Positions 7,195 through 15,693 of a DNA stretch of 36,576 bases are shown piece by piece; position 1 is the first letter of the stretch; every line of letters begins with the position of its first letter. The translations under genes and the position numbers were made by a program. This stretch comes from Nitrospirota bacterium (GTDB lineage Bacteria > Nitrospirota > Thermodesulfovibrionia > UBA6902 > DSMQ01): assembly GCA_016208965.1 (NCBI GenBank), contig JACQXB010000010.1, positions 1 to 36,576 on the forward strand. The letters are read 5' to 3'. A model generated the notes under the pieces. That model worked only from the letters and a program-made list of their open reading frames with translations. It had not been told where the DNA came from and searched no databases.

Positions 7195-8615
7195 AAAACA
7201 TTTCAGCAGAATTAAAGGTTGGTATCTTTGCAATAGCAGTAATCCTTATCCTTTCTTACATGACATTTAAAGTAGGCGGATTAGGAATCGTATGGAAAAA
7301 AGGCTATAGGCTTTATGTAATGTTTGATAATATAAGCGGGCTTGAAGAGAAATCAAAGGTCAAGGTAGCAGGCGTTGATTCAGGGACGATAGAGAAGGTC
7401 CGACTTGAGAAAGGAAGGGCAAGGCTTACGCTTTTAATGAATCCCGAAGTTGAAATACATAAAGATGCAAAGGCTTCTATCAGGGTAGCAGGGTTTTTAG
7501 GTGATAAGTATCTTGTAATATGGTCAGGCTCTCCAAAGGAACAACTTTTAAAAGATGGAGACATGATAGTAAACGTTGAACCAGCTGCTGATATAGATGC
7601 ACTTGCAACCGAACTTACATCAGCTGCAACCTATATAAGTGATTTAACAGAGTCACTTAATGACATATTCAGTGCGCCTGAGAGGAAATCCATAAAGGAT
7701 ACAATCCAGAATCTGGCAACCATAACAAAGACACTTAATGAAATTTTAGTAGAAGACAGGAAACCACTGCGTGATACCCTTGTAAGCCTTGAGGACTTCT
7801 CAAAATCCCTTGCTGATAAGGGGCCAAAAGCTATAGATGATGTAAGTAAGGCAGCAAAGGACTTAAAAGAGGTTATAGAAGAAAACAGATATACACTTAA
7901 AGACAGCATGGAAAATATAAGATCATTCTCTGCATCAGCACAGAGCATTGTACAGAAAATAGATAAAGGAGAAGGAACATTTGGAAAACTCCTCAAGGAG
8001 GATAAATTCTATGATTCCATAAATAAGGTTGCAGAAAGTGCGGGCAAAGGCATGGATTTCGTAGATAGACTCAGGACATTTGTGAATTTCCGCACAGAAT
8101 ATTTAACAAAAGAACAAGAATGGAAAGGATATTTTGATATTACATTACAACCCCAAAAGGATAAATACTATATATTTGGTGTTACAACAGACCCCATGGG
8201 CTCAAGTGAGATTACATATACCACAGTTGGTGGCGTAACAACAAAAGAAGAAAAGATAAAAAGAGAGGTTGAAGTTACAGCACAGTTTGCAAAACGATTT
8301 AATGATCTTGCATTTAGGATAGGAATGCTGGAGAGCACATTTGGTGTTGGGGCAGATTACTTTCTAAAAAAAGATAATGCCAAGATAAGCCTTGATGTAT
8401 GGGACTTTAGCGCCGATGAGGCAAGGGCAAAAAAGGCACATGCAAGGCTCGGCATGGATTACACATTTTTTAAATATTTCTTTGTAAGTGGTGGAATTGA
8501 CAACCTCCTAAATGATAATCGCAGAGGCATATATATCGGAGGCGGCTTGAAGTTTGAGGACGAAGACCTAAAGTACCTATTTGGAGGAGGGGTACCTAAG
8601 ATACCAGTGCAGTAA
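7191..8615 (+). CDS. mlaD: MCE-domain (MlaD-like) protein with long C-terminal extension
   Basis: MCE proteins form hexameric rings that shuttle lipids across the periplasm. The protein begins with a single membrane helix (about residues 10-26), then one MCE domain (about 38-128; LYVMFDNISGLEEKSKVKVAG, GFLGDKYLVIWSG). A helical region with hydrophobic repeats (about 135-295) follows, the usual material of a lipid tunnel or needle. At 474 residues it is much longer than E. coli MlaD (about 180). Residues 300-474 alternate polar and aromatic/hydrophobic positions in short strands (WKGYFDITLQ, KYYIFGVTT, VEVTAQFAKRF, YIGGGLKF) and resemble an outer-membrane beta-barrel. That would let one chain reach both membranes; this is inference. 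The gene is coupled to mlaF, and the GH57 gene starts 18 bases later. Confidence 0.9.
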   Translation: MKNISAELKVGIFAIAVILILSYMTFKVGGLGIVWKKGYRLYVMFDNISGLEEKSKVKVAGVDSGTIEKVRLEKGRARLTLLMNPEVEIHKDAKASIRVAGFLGDKYLVIWSGSPKEQLLKDGDMIVNVEPAADIDALATELTSAATYISDLTESLNDIFSAPERKSIKDTIQNLATITKTLNEILVEDRKPLRDTLVSLEDFSKSLADKGPKAIDDVSKAAKDLKEVIEENRYTLKDSMENIRSFSASAQSIVQKIDKGEGTFGKLLKEDKFYDSINKVAESAGKGMDFVDRLRTFVNFRTEYLTKEQEWKGYFDITLQPQKDKYYIFGVTTDPMGSSEITYTTVGGVTTKEEKIKREVEVTAQFAKRFNDLAFRIGMLESTFGVGADYFLKKDNAKISLDVWDFSADEARAKKAHARLGMDYTFFKYFFVSGGIDNLLNDNRRGIYIGGGLKFEDEDLKYLFGGGVPKIPVQ

Positions 8616-8633
8616 ATTAAAACCTCTAACACC

Positions 8634-10889
8634 ATGGGTAAATTATGTCTTATCCTTGCTATACACAATCATCAGCCAGTTGGTAATTTTGACAGTGTCT
8701 TAGAAGAGGCATATCAAAAATCTTATCTACCTTTCTTAAGAACAGTTAAAAAATATCCTGAAATAAAACTTGCCCTTCATTACTCAGGCAATCTGCTTTT
8801 ATGGCTAAAAAACAAACACAGAGATTTTTTTGATTCACTAAGAGCCCTCACAGAAAATGGCAGGATAGAAATTCTATCAGGAGGATTTTATGAACCAATA
8901 CTGCCTGCCATTTCTGATGATGACAAAATAGGGCAGATAAAAAGGCTTAATGATTTTATCAAAAAAGAATTTGGATGCACTCCCAAAGGCATCTGGCTTG
9001 CAGAAAGGGTATGGGAACCTTCTCTGCCGAGGCATATCCATGCAGCAGATATTGAATACCTACCTGTTGATGACTACCATTTTAAACTTACAGGACTTGC
9101 AGATAAAGACTTACATGGATATTTTCTTACAGAAGACGAAGGTTACGAAGTTAAGATATTTCCAGGAAGTGAACGACTTAGATATCTAATACCGTTTAAG
9201 GATGTTGATAAAGTCATTTCGTATTTGAGAAGTGTCTTTGAAGACTCGTCACTTGTCACTCGTCAGGACGCTCAGCGTCCTCACTCGTCACTCATTTGCA
9301 TGGCTGATGATGGAGAAAAATTCGGGTTATGGCCGGGGACATATGAACATGTCTATCCCAATGGTTGGTTAAACCGTTTTTTCAGTGCACTGAATGAAAA
9401 TTCAGATTGGCTTCAGACCATTACATTCTCTGAATATACTTCAAAAAATCCCCCTACCGGAAGAATATACCTTCCAACTGCATCTTACAGGGAAATGGGA
9501 GAATGGGCATTGTTTTATCCAGCATCAGAAGACTATGAAGATACATTCAATACATTAAAAAAATTGTTTGGTGATGAAAAGGCTCAAGATATTATGAAGG
9601 GAGGCTTCTGGAAGAATTTCCTCTCTAAGTATCCTGAAAGTAATCATATACATAAGAGAATGTTCCAGATAAGCAAAAAAGTTCACAAAGCAGTCAAGAG
9701 GTTGAAATCAGGGGTCAGGAGCAAAAAATCGGAAGTTAAAAAAATCACGTCTCACGCCTCACGCCTCACGCCTCACGAGTTATTAGATGAGCTCTATCAG
9801 GGACAGTGTAATGACGCATACTGGCATGGTATATTTGGTGGACTTTATCTGCCGCACCTGAGGTCATCCCTTTACACACACTTGCTTAAGGCAGAGGCGC
9901 TCTCTGAGCAGGTTCTTGGTCTAACACATTATTCAGAAAAGGATGACATTGATAAGGATGGTTATAGAGATATATTCTTGAGCACCCAACATTTAAGTCT
10001 TTTCCTCACTGAAAAGGGCGGGAGTCTATATGAATTATCATATAAGGATAAGGCAGTAAATATTATGGATACATTAAGCAGGAGGCATGAACACTACCAT
10101 AAAAAATTATTAGAATCTCATACACACAATTCTGCCTTGTCATCCTCTAAGACTGCAACGATTCACGAGATATGCGCAGTAAAAGAAAAGGACATTGCAA
10201 ACAGTCTGATATTTGATACATACAGGAAATCTTCTCTTATTGACCATTTTATCCCAAAGGATACTACTATTGAGATATTTAAAGAAAACAACTATCAGGA
10301 ATCAGGTAGTTTTATAGAGACGCCCTATAATATGAGGCTTAAAAATAGAAAAGCTTCCTTTGATGTAGAATTATCAAAAACTGCGAATGTATCAGGTCTA
10401 CCTATTACAGTAAAAAAATCAGTGTCCATCAAAAAGGTAAAGCCCGAAATGAACATTACATATAATGTAAACCCCGTTAGAAAGCTCGGGTGTGGCTTTC
10501 TTTCTAACGAAGTAAATCCCATCGCAGCGGATAGAGCCAATATTTTTAAGAACACTAAATTCTGCATTGAATTTAACCTATCACTTCTTGGCTCACCCAT
10601 GGTAGAGATAATATCAAGTGGAGTAAGCAACAAACAATGGAGCATAAACTCCACAAAGGAAGAGAAAGGGTTAAGGTTATTTACCCTAAATGATAAACAC
10701 ATTCACATGTCCGTGACCTTTGAGTTTAATAAACCTATCACCCTGTGGCAATTCCCAATAGAGACTGTTTCCTCATCAGAAAGCGGAGTAGAAAAGGTGT
10801 ATCAGGGGACTACATTTATAATCTTTCCTGATTTTGAAGAAAAACCATTTAGTTTTATGGTAACATTAAAAAATTATAACCTAAATTGA
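8634..10889 (+). CDS. Glycoside hydrolase family 57 (alpha-amylase / 4-alpha-glucanotransferase type)
   Basis: GH57 enzymes cut or transfer alpha-1,4-glucans, here probably storage glycogen. All conserved regions are visible: HNHQPVGNFD (11-20), GGFYEPIL (83-90), WLAERVWEPS with nucleophile Glu124, and MADDGEKFGLWPG with acid Asp225 or Asp226. A C-terminal beta-rich domain follows (751 residues in total), as in the Thermococcus glucanotransferase group. There is no signal peptide, so it is cytoplasmic. Three segments look like acquired filler translated from repeats: about residues 204-221, 358-382 and 613-626. The first lies just before the catalytic Asp and the second in the helical linker. 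The reading frame survives all three, so the gene is probably functional. It lies 18 bases after mlaD and may share its transcript. Confidence 0.92.
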   Translation: MGKLCLILAIHNHQPVGNFDSVLEEAYQKSYLPFLRTVKKYPEIKLALHYSGNLLLWLKNKHRDFFDSLRALTENGRIEILSGGFYEPILPAISDDDKIGQIKRLNDFIKKEFGCTPKGIWLAERVWEPSLPRHIHAADIEYLPVDDYHFKLTGLADKDLHGYFLTEDEGYEVKIFPGSERLRYLIPFKDVDKVISYLRSVFEDSSLVTRQDAQRPHSSLICMADDGEKFGLWPGTYEHVYPNGWLNRFFSALNENSDWLQTITFSEYTSKNPPTGRIYLPTASYREMGEWALFYPASEDYEDTFNTLKKLFGDEKAQDIMKGGFWKNFLSKYPESNHIHKRMFQISKKVHKAVKRLKSGVRSKKSEVKKITSHASRLTPHELLDELYQGQCNDAYWHGIFGGLYLPHLRSSLYTHLLKAEALSEQVLGLTHYSEKDDIDKDGYRDIFLSTQHLSLFLTEKGGSLYELSYKDKAVNIMDTLSRRHEHYHKKLLESHTHNSALSSSKTATIHEICAVKEKDIANSLIFDTYRKSSLIDHFIPKDTTIEIFKENNYQESGSFIETPYNMRLKNRKASFDVELSKTANVSGLPITVKKSVSIKKVKPEMNITYNVNPVRKLGCGFLSNEVNPIAADRANIFKNTKFCIEFNLSLLGSPMVEIISSGVSNKQWSINSTKEEKGLRLFTLNDKHIHMSVTFEFNKPITLWQFPIETVSSSESGVEKVYQGTTFIIFPDFEEKPFSFMVTLKNYNLN
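9244..9295. repeat. 7-nt-period repeat with hairpin, in frame inside the GH57 gene
   Basis: ACTCGTC / ACTTGTC / ACTCGTC units are followed by a palindrome AGGACGCTCAGCGTCCT (9265-9281) and two more units. The frame is kept. CACTCGTCACTCA recurs exactly in the two long attC-like sites at 20720 and 21859. Confidence 0.75.
9745..9779. repeat. Five tandem heptamers inside the GH57 gene
   Basis: TCACGTC, TCACGCC three times, then TCACGAG: five 7-nt units in frame, encoding the HASRLTPHE stretch. The preceding 9706-9744 also looks like degenerate filler (SGVRSKKSEVKK). Confidence 0.85.
10471..10513. repeat. Palindromic element inside the GH57 gene
   Basis: CGTTAGAAAG (10475-10484) and its exact complement (10500-10509) flank 15 bases. 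The element encodes NPVRKLGCGFLSNEVNP in frame. A related palindrome lies at 13534-13566 between uppS and cdsA. Confidence 0.7.
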
Positions 10890-11124
10890 GCGATTCTTAT
10901 GAGGCATAGTCATTCAAAAACCCGTGTAACGCAACAGTATTCATTGAGAGGCAATTATTTTTTAGATTCACCGTATAAGTTAATCAAAAACTCTTTAATA
11001 AAAATAATTACCTGTTTAAAGGTGTTGCAACACGGCTTTTTTCATGACCATGCCTTATATCATGACAATAAAATCGCTCAACTTAGTACAAGAAATAAAC
11101 CATCACACTTCTTGATAAATAATT

Positions 11125-12843
11125 ATGATTAGATTTTACATAAGACTATTATTAACATTAACAACCATAGTGGTTGTAACTACCACAAGTGTCTCAGCCA
11201 ATGGAGATACTAATAAAAACGGGAATCCTATATATAAACTCAGGGATTCCGTGATTTCTTATTTTTATCCCGTAAGCGGTGTAGTTACAGGGGTTGAGAA
11301 GGGACTTGTAAAGGTAAAATTCCACACGGGCAAAAAACTTAGAGAGGGGATGAGGTTTTCCATCTTCAGAGAAGGAAAACCATTCTACCACCCTGTGACA
11401 AAAGAACTTGTAGGAAGAGCAGAGACATTCATCGGAAAAATAGAAATAAAAAAACCAGCTAACGGTGAATATCTGTGTACTGTAACAGAGGGCGCCACGG
11501 AAGTTGGGGATATAGTAAGGATTTCCTCTTCAAAGATAAGGCTTGCCTTTTTCCAGCACAGGAAAACCGACTGGGAGCTATCAGAAATGTTTTATAATTC
11601 TCTTAAAGAGTCAGGGCGTTTTATAATTATTGACTCTTACACAAAGACCTACGAGCCAGAAAAATTATCTAAGATAGCTAAAGGGCTCGATGCGGAAATA
11701 TCCATTCTCCTTTCCAGTTATTCTAAGGATGGCAAGCTATATTTGAATAGCAGACTGATATGGTCTGAGGATTCAAAGGTATTTGCAGAAATAGAAGAAC
11801 CTGTGGGAGCTGACCTTCTTGGTACACTTAAAACAGAGGAGACGTTTGTCTCTATAACCACTGCAACAGGTGAACCATGGGGAAGCCATGAACTCGCGGC
11901 AGGGCGGCTTATTGTAATGGGTGATGTTGATGGTGACGGAGTTAAAGAGCTTGTAATAAGTGATGGCAATAATATAAGGATCTACGATTTCAAAGAAGAG
12001 CCAAAAGAGATATGGGCTATAAAAGGTAATCCACAGGAAGAGCATCTATCAATTGATGTGCTTGATGTTAATAATAATGGCAGGGCTGAGATATTTGTTA
12101 CATCCATGATGGGTGAGGATACAATGAGCTCGTATGTATTAGAATATGACACCTCTGAGGGATACAGGAAGATATGGGAAAAGGCGCCTTATTTCTTTAG
12201 GGTCATAGGGGAAACGCTCTTAATGCAAGCCTTTACACATGGAGAAACATATAGTGAGCACGTATATAAGGCGGTGTGGAAAAACAGTCGTTATCAAATG
12301 TCCGACCCTCTTAATCTCCCAAGGCAGGTAAATATATATGGATTTACCTTTATTGACTGGGGTGAGAAGGGAGAATACCAGATATTAGCCATTGATGATA
12401 AGGGTTACCTGAATCTCTATAAAGGTAAAGAACTGATATGGAGCAGTAAAGATTCTTATGGAGGATTTGATATATCATTTGAGAAAAAAACCTCCTCTAT
12501 AGCTAATCCAGTGGAAAAATGGTTTGTAAAGGGGCGGCTTATCTCAATAAAGACGCAGCGAGGGCAAGAGGTTATAGTGATTAAAAGAATCCCTTTTTTA
12601 GCAATGGTGCCCGGATTGGGATATAAATCTGCAGAGGTTTATTCTCTCTGGTGGGATGGTGCAATGATAGATGAGGGGCTGATACTAAAAAATGTCTCTG
12701 GGACAGTAACAGATTATTGGGTGGAAGGGAAAACGCTTTTTCTTATTGCCAGAACCAATCTATCTAACCTCCTATTAAATACGCTTTCTGGTAACTTCTC
12801 AAAAGGAAGTGTCCTTTATTATTACTATCAATTTGAAAAATGA
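11125..12843 (+). CDS. Exported FG-GAP/VCBS-type protein with FlgT-like N-terminal part
   Basis: This 572-residue protein has a signal peptide (about 1-25; MIRFYIRLLLTLTTIVVVTTTSVSA). The N-terminal 50-140 region (VVTGVEKGLVKVKFHTGKKLREGMRFSIFREGK..., then GDIVRISSSKIRLAFFQ) resembles the small beta domain seen at the end of FlgT-like proteins. A middle alpha/beta segment (about 138-235) resembles the part that collects outer-membrane stress lipoproteins. From about 265 on, FG-GAP-like calcium-binding loops appear (GDVDGDGVKELVI; DVLDVNNNGRAEIFV), suggesting a beta-propeller. I cannot name a specific function. Its stop overlaps the uppS start by four bases, so its expression is tied to cell-envelope lipid synthesis. 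10890-11124 upstream has no convincing gene. Confidence 0.75.
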   Translation: MIRFYIRLLLTLTTIVVVTTTSVSANGDTNKNGNPIYKLRDSVISYFYPVSGVVTGVEKGLVKVKFHTGKKLREGMRFSIFREGKPFYHPVTKELVGRAETFIGKIEIKKPANGEYLCTVTEGATEVGDIVRISSSKIRLAFFQHRKTDWELSEMFYNSLKESGRFIIIDSYTKTYEPEKLSKIAKGLDAEISILLSSYSKDGKLYLNSRLIWSEDSKVFAEIEEPVGADLLGTLKTEETFVSITTATGEPWGSHELAAGRLIVMGDVDGDGVKELVISDGNNIRIYDFKEEPKEIWAIKGNPQEEHLSIDVLDVNNNGRAEIFVTSMMGEDTMSSYVLEYDTSEGYRKIWEKAPYFFRVIGETLLMQAFTHGETYSEHVYKAVWKNSRYQMSDPLNLPRQVNIYGFTFIDWGEKGEYQILAIDDKGYLNLYKGKELIWSSKDSYGGFDISFEKKTSSIANPVEKWFVKGRLISIKTQRGQEVIVIKRIPFLAMVPGLGYKSAEVYSLWWDGAMIDEGLILKNVSGTVTDYWVEGKTLFLIARTNLSNLLLNTLSGNFSKGSVLYYYYQFEK

Positions 12844-13532
12844 ACATCAACCATGTAGCAATAATAATGGATGGAAACGGCCGCTGGGCTAAACTCAAAG
12901 GATTACCACGAATTGAAGGACACAGGGAAGGTATTAAAAGGATACGAGAGATAATAGATGCCTCAATAGAATTAAACCTGAAAGCCCTCACTCTATATGT
13001 ATTTTCCATGGAAAACTGGCAAAGACCAAAAAACGAGGTAAATTCCTTGATGAAGCTATTGGAGTTTTACCTTAAAGAAGAAATGTATAAACTTGCAAAA
13101 AAGAATATTACATTCAGGGCTATCGGAAATATTGAGAAATTCCCTGTAAAAATTCAACAATTGTTAAAAAATTTTGAAACGCTCACCTCCCAAAACACAG
13201 GTCTCACCCTTATAGGTGCACTTAGTTATAGCGGCAGAGAGGAAATTCTCAAGGCAATAAAGCGTATGCTAAAAAACGGAATAAATCCTGAGGAGATTAA
13301 CGAAAGCATTTTTGAAAACTATTTAGATACCGCAGGTATACCTTTACCTGACCTGATAATACGCACAAGCGGGGAAATGAGGCTTAGCAACTTTCTGCTC
13401 TGGCAGTCTGCATATTCTGAATTTTATTTCACAGAGACCCTATGGCCTGATTTTGGGAGAAATGAATTCACATCTGCCCTTACGGAATATCAAAAAAGGG
13501 AAAGGCGGTTTGGCGCCATCTCTGGTAAGTAA
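12840..13532 (+). CDS. uppS: Isoprenyl transferase / undecaprenyl diphosphate synthase
   Basis: UppS condenses isopentenyl diphosphate with farnesyl diphosphate to make the C55 lipid carrier for peptidoglycan and O-antigen. The 230-residue enzyme carries the catalytic HVAIIMDGNGRWAK (Asp11), GHREG, the YVFSMENWQRP segment and the C-terminal RTSGEMRLSNFLLWQSAYSEFYF with its diphosphate-binding arginine. One motif departs from the usual ALNYGGR: here it is ALSYSGR. The start overlaps the preceding gene (ATGA). It opens the uppS-cdsA-dxr-rseP block, a classic bacterial gene order. Confidence 0.96.
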   Translation: MNINHVAIIMDGNGRWAKLKGLPRIEGHREGIKRIREIIDASIELNLKALTLYVFSMENWQRPKNEVNSLMKLLEFYLKEEMYKLAKKNITFRAIGNIEKFPVKIQQLLKNFETLTSQNTGLTLIGALSYSGREEILKAIKRMLKNGINPEEINESIFENYLDTAGIPLPDLIIRTSGEMRLSNFLLWQSAYSEFYFTETLWPDFGRNEFTSALTEYQKRERRFGAISGK

Positions 13533-13533
13533 A

Positions 13534-13566
13534 CCACGTTAAAAAGTCCGAGTCTTTCTAACGTGG
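13534..13566. repeat. Palindromic element between uppS and cdsA
   Basis: CCACGTTAAAAAG and CTTTCTAACGTGG are complementary with one mismatch and flank seven bases. It shares the CGTTA(G/A)AAAG...CTTTCTAACG core with the palindrome at 10475-10509 in the GH57 gene. From 13567 to 13615 the spacing of AGG/TTA words is loosely 7-periodic. Confidence 0.65.
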
Positions 13567-13620
13567 TAAAGAATACAGGATGCAGGTTAAAAGGTTACGG
13601 TTAGGAAGAGGGAGAATATC

Positions 13621-14415
13621 GTGATTAACCATAAGAGACTTGTTGTAGCAGGGATTATTTTGCCGCTTCTGGTTAGTTATATTTATTTTCTGCCGCCCTC
13701 CCCTTATTTTTTAATCCTTTTAATATGTGTCAGTATACTCGCTATGCGTGAATTTTATATTATGTATAAGGTTTCTCAAAGGTTATATTTGCCTATTATA
13801 TTAATGGGAGGCATATTGCTTATCTCCCCCTATTACTACCCTGACTATCTCATAGAGACAGTGTTTGCTACTGTGTTTCTTTTATTGGTGTTAAGACTTC
13901 TTCTTATTGACACACCCTCAGGAAGCATGAAGGATATTGGCACGTTATGTATTGGTCTTTTTTATATATCATGGTTTTTAAATTTCCAGTGGCTTTTAAT
14001 TAATGACATTGGAGGCAAAGAATATATCTTTCTCCTTTACAGCTCGGTATGGCTTGGGGATTCTATGGCTTATTATGTGGGCACATATCTTGGAAAAAAT
14101 AAACTCTATTCTGCGGTAAGTCCTAACAAAACGATTGAAGGTGCATTCGGGAGCCTGCTCGGAGGTGCTGTCGGCGCAGTAATTATAAAACTTGTTTTTA
14201 ATATCTCTAATCTCACACTCATAAAAACTCTTGTAATTGGTGTAATACTGGGTATAGCAACAATAATAGGTGATTTAATAGAATCAATGTTCAAACGGGA
14301 TGCAGGGGTAAAAGACTCAGGCAATCTCATCCCTGCGCATGGGGGCATCCTTGATAAAATTGATGGTCTCCTTATTGCAGGTCCTGTGCTTTATTTTCTA
14401 TTGAGGTGGGGCTAA
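13621..14415 (+). CDS. cdsA: Phosphatidate cytidylyltransferase
   Basis: CdsA makes CDP-diacylglycerol from phosphatidate and CTP, the branch point of phospholipid synthesis. The 264-residue protein is mostly hydrophobic with seven or eight membrane segments. The C-terminal family signature is clear: MFKRDAGVKDSGNLIPAHGGILDKIDGL. It has Lys where the usual consensus has Arg (D-R-x-D), a small deviation. A GTG start after GAGGGAGAA is used. An 88-base gap with a palindrome separates it from uppS, and dxr begins on the next base after its stop. Confidence 0.94.
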   Translation: MINHKRLVVAGIILPLLVSYIYFLPPSPYFLILLICVSILAMREFYIMYKVSQRLYLPIILMGGILLISPYYYPDYLIETVFATVFLLLVLRLLLIDTPSGSMKDIGTLCIGLFYISWFLNFQWLLINDIGGKEYIFLLYSSVWLGDSMAYYVGTYLGKNKLYSAVSPNKTIEGAFGSLLGGAVGAVIIKLVFNISNLTLIKTLVIGVILGIATIIGDLIESMFKRDAGVKDSGNLIPAHGGILDKIDGLLIAGPVLYFLLRWG

Positions 14416-15585
14416 TTGGGAAAAAACTATCTAAAGAAAATCTCTATTCTGGGTTCTACTGGTTCTATAGGTAAAAACACCCTTAATGTTATCAGTCGTT
14501 ACCCTGAAAGATTCAAGGTTATTGGTATTGCTGCAAAGAGCAATATTCAGGTTTTAGAATCACAGATCCGCGACTTCAAGCCCGAGGTAGTTGCTGTATT
14601 TGACTGCTCTGCTGCAGAAAGACTTAAAAAGAAAAATCCACCAGCAGAAATCCTTAGCGGAGAAAAAGGACTTATAGAGGTAGCAAAGTTAAAAGGTGTC
14701 GACCTCGTTGTCTCTGCCATAGTAGGCTCAGCAGGGCTAATTCCAACATTAGAAGCTATAAAGGCGAGGAAAAACATAGCCCTTGCAACAAAAGAGGCTC
14801 TTGTAATGGCAGGTGAAATAATCATGGCAGAGGCACAAAGGAAAGGTGTAAAGATAATTCCTGTAGATAGCGAACACAGCGCAGTGTTTCAGTGTATCAA
14901 TGGGAGAAAGGCGGAAGAGATTCAACGGATTATATTAACAGCATCGGGTGGCCCATTCCTTAGAAAAGACCTCTCCAAATTGAAAACGGTTACCCCGCAA
15001 GAGGCATTAAAACACCCTAACTGGTTTATGGGGAAAAAAGTCACAATAGATTCAGCAACCCTCATGAATAAGGGGCTTGAGGTAATTGAGGCACATTACC
15101 TTTTTAATTTACCGCCGCATAAGATAGATGTGGTATTACACCCTCAAAGTATAGTTCATTCATTTGTTGAATTTATTGATGGAAGCATCCTATCTCAGAT
15201 GTCGGTACCTGATATGAGAGGCCCAATATGTTATGCCCTCTCGTATCCTGAGAGACTTGAAAGGGTTCTTCCATCACTGGATATATCAAAGATGAGGAAG
15301 CTTACATTTGAAAAACCTGCTCAGGTAAGATACCCCTGTTTACGGCTTGCATATCAGGCACTTGCAGCAGGCGGAACAATGCCCTGTGTCCTTAACTCAG
15401 CTAATGAAGTAGCAGTAGATGCTTTTTTAAATAAAAAGCTCCCTTTTAAAAAAATCCATAATGTAGTTGCTAACATAATGAAAATCCACAACGTTTCAAA
15501 ATGTAAGGATATAGGAGATGTTCTTAAGGCGTCAGAATGGGCAAAGGAAAAAGCAGGAGAAATAATTGAGTCATTGAGTTACTAA
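14416..15585 (+). CDS. dxr: 1-deoxy-D-xylulose 5-phosphate reductoisomerase
   Basis: Dxr catalyses the committed NADPH-dependent step of the MEP pathway, supplying the isoprenoid units used by UppS. The 389-residue protein begins with the nucleotide-binding loop ILGSTGSIGKNTL (about 11-23). The metal- and substrate-binding segments are VDSEHSAVFQC, ASGGPF, HPNWFMGKKVTIDSATLMNKGLEVIEAH and, near the end, NSANEVAVDAFL; all are intact. The start is TTG, directly after the cdsA stop, with GAGGTGGGG as ribosome-binding site inside cdsA. Confidence 0.96.
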   Translation: MGKNYLKKISILGSTGSIGKNTLNVISRYPERFKVIGIAAKSNIQVLESQIRDFKPEVVAVFDCSAAERLKKKNPPAEILSGEKGLIEVAKLKGVDLVVSAIVGSAGLIPTLEAIKARKNIALATKEALVMAGEIIMAEAQRKGVKIIPVDSEHSAVFQCINGRKAEEIQRIILTASGGPFLRKDLSKLKTVTPQEALKHPNWFMGKKVTIDSATLMNKGLEVIEAHYLFNLPPHKIDVVLHPQSIVHSFVEFIDGSILSQMSVPDMRGPICYALSYPERLERVLPSLDISKMRKLTFEKPAQVRYPCLRLAYQALAAGGTMPCVLNSANEVAVDAFLNKKLPFKKIHNVVANIMKIHNVSKCKDIGDVLKASEWAKEKAGEIIESLSY

Positions 15586-15598
15586 GGCATAAAAAACC

Positions 15599-15665
15599 GA
15601 GATTCCTCGCTCCGCTCGGAATGACAACACTCTTTGTCATTGCGAGGCGAAGCCGAAGCAATCTC
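15599..15665. repeat. Dispersed imperfect palindrome between dxr and rseP
   Basis: GAGATTCCTCGCTCCGCTCGGAATGACAA faces TTTGTCATTGCGAGGCG...GCAATCTC in inverted orientation. It resembles the short GAGATT...CAATCTC palindromes that are scattered through the genomes of many unrelated bacteria. No coding potential. Confidence 0.7.
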
Positions 15666-15693
15666 TATTTTGAACAGAATCGGAGGAAATTAA

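Noticed and set aside
11022-11042. GTGTTGCAACAC followed by CTTTTTT as a terminator
   Set aside because: As a loopless palindrome it leaves only four stable pairs; too weak to call.
10899-11132. 77-codon open frame between the GH57 and VCBS genes
   Set aside because: No ribosome-binding site, low-complexity composition with no recognisable fold, and overlap with the well-supported start at 11125.
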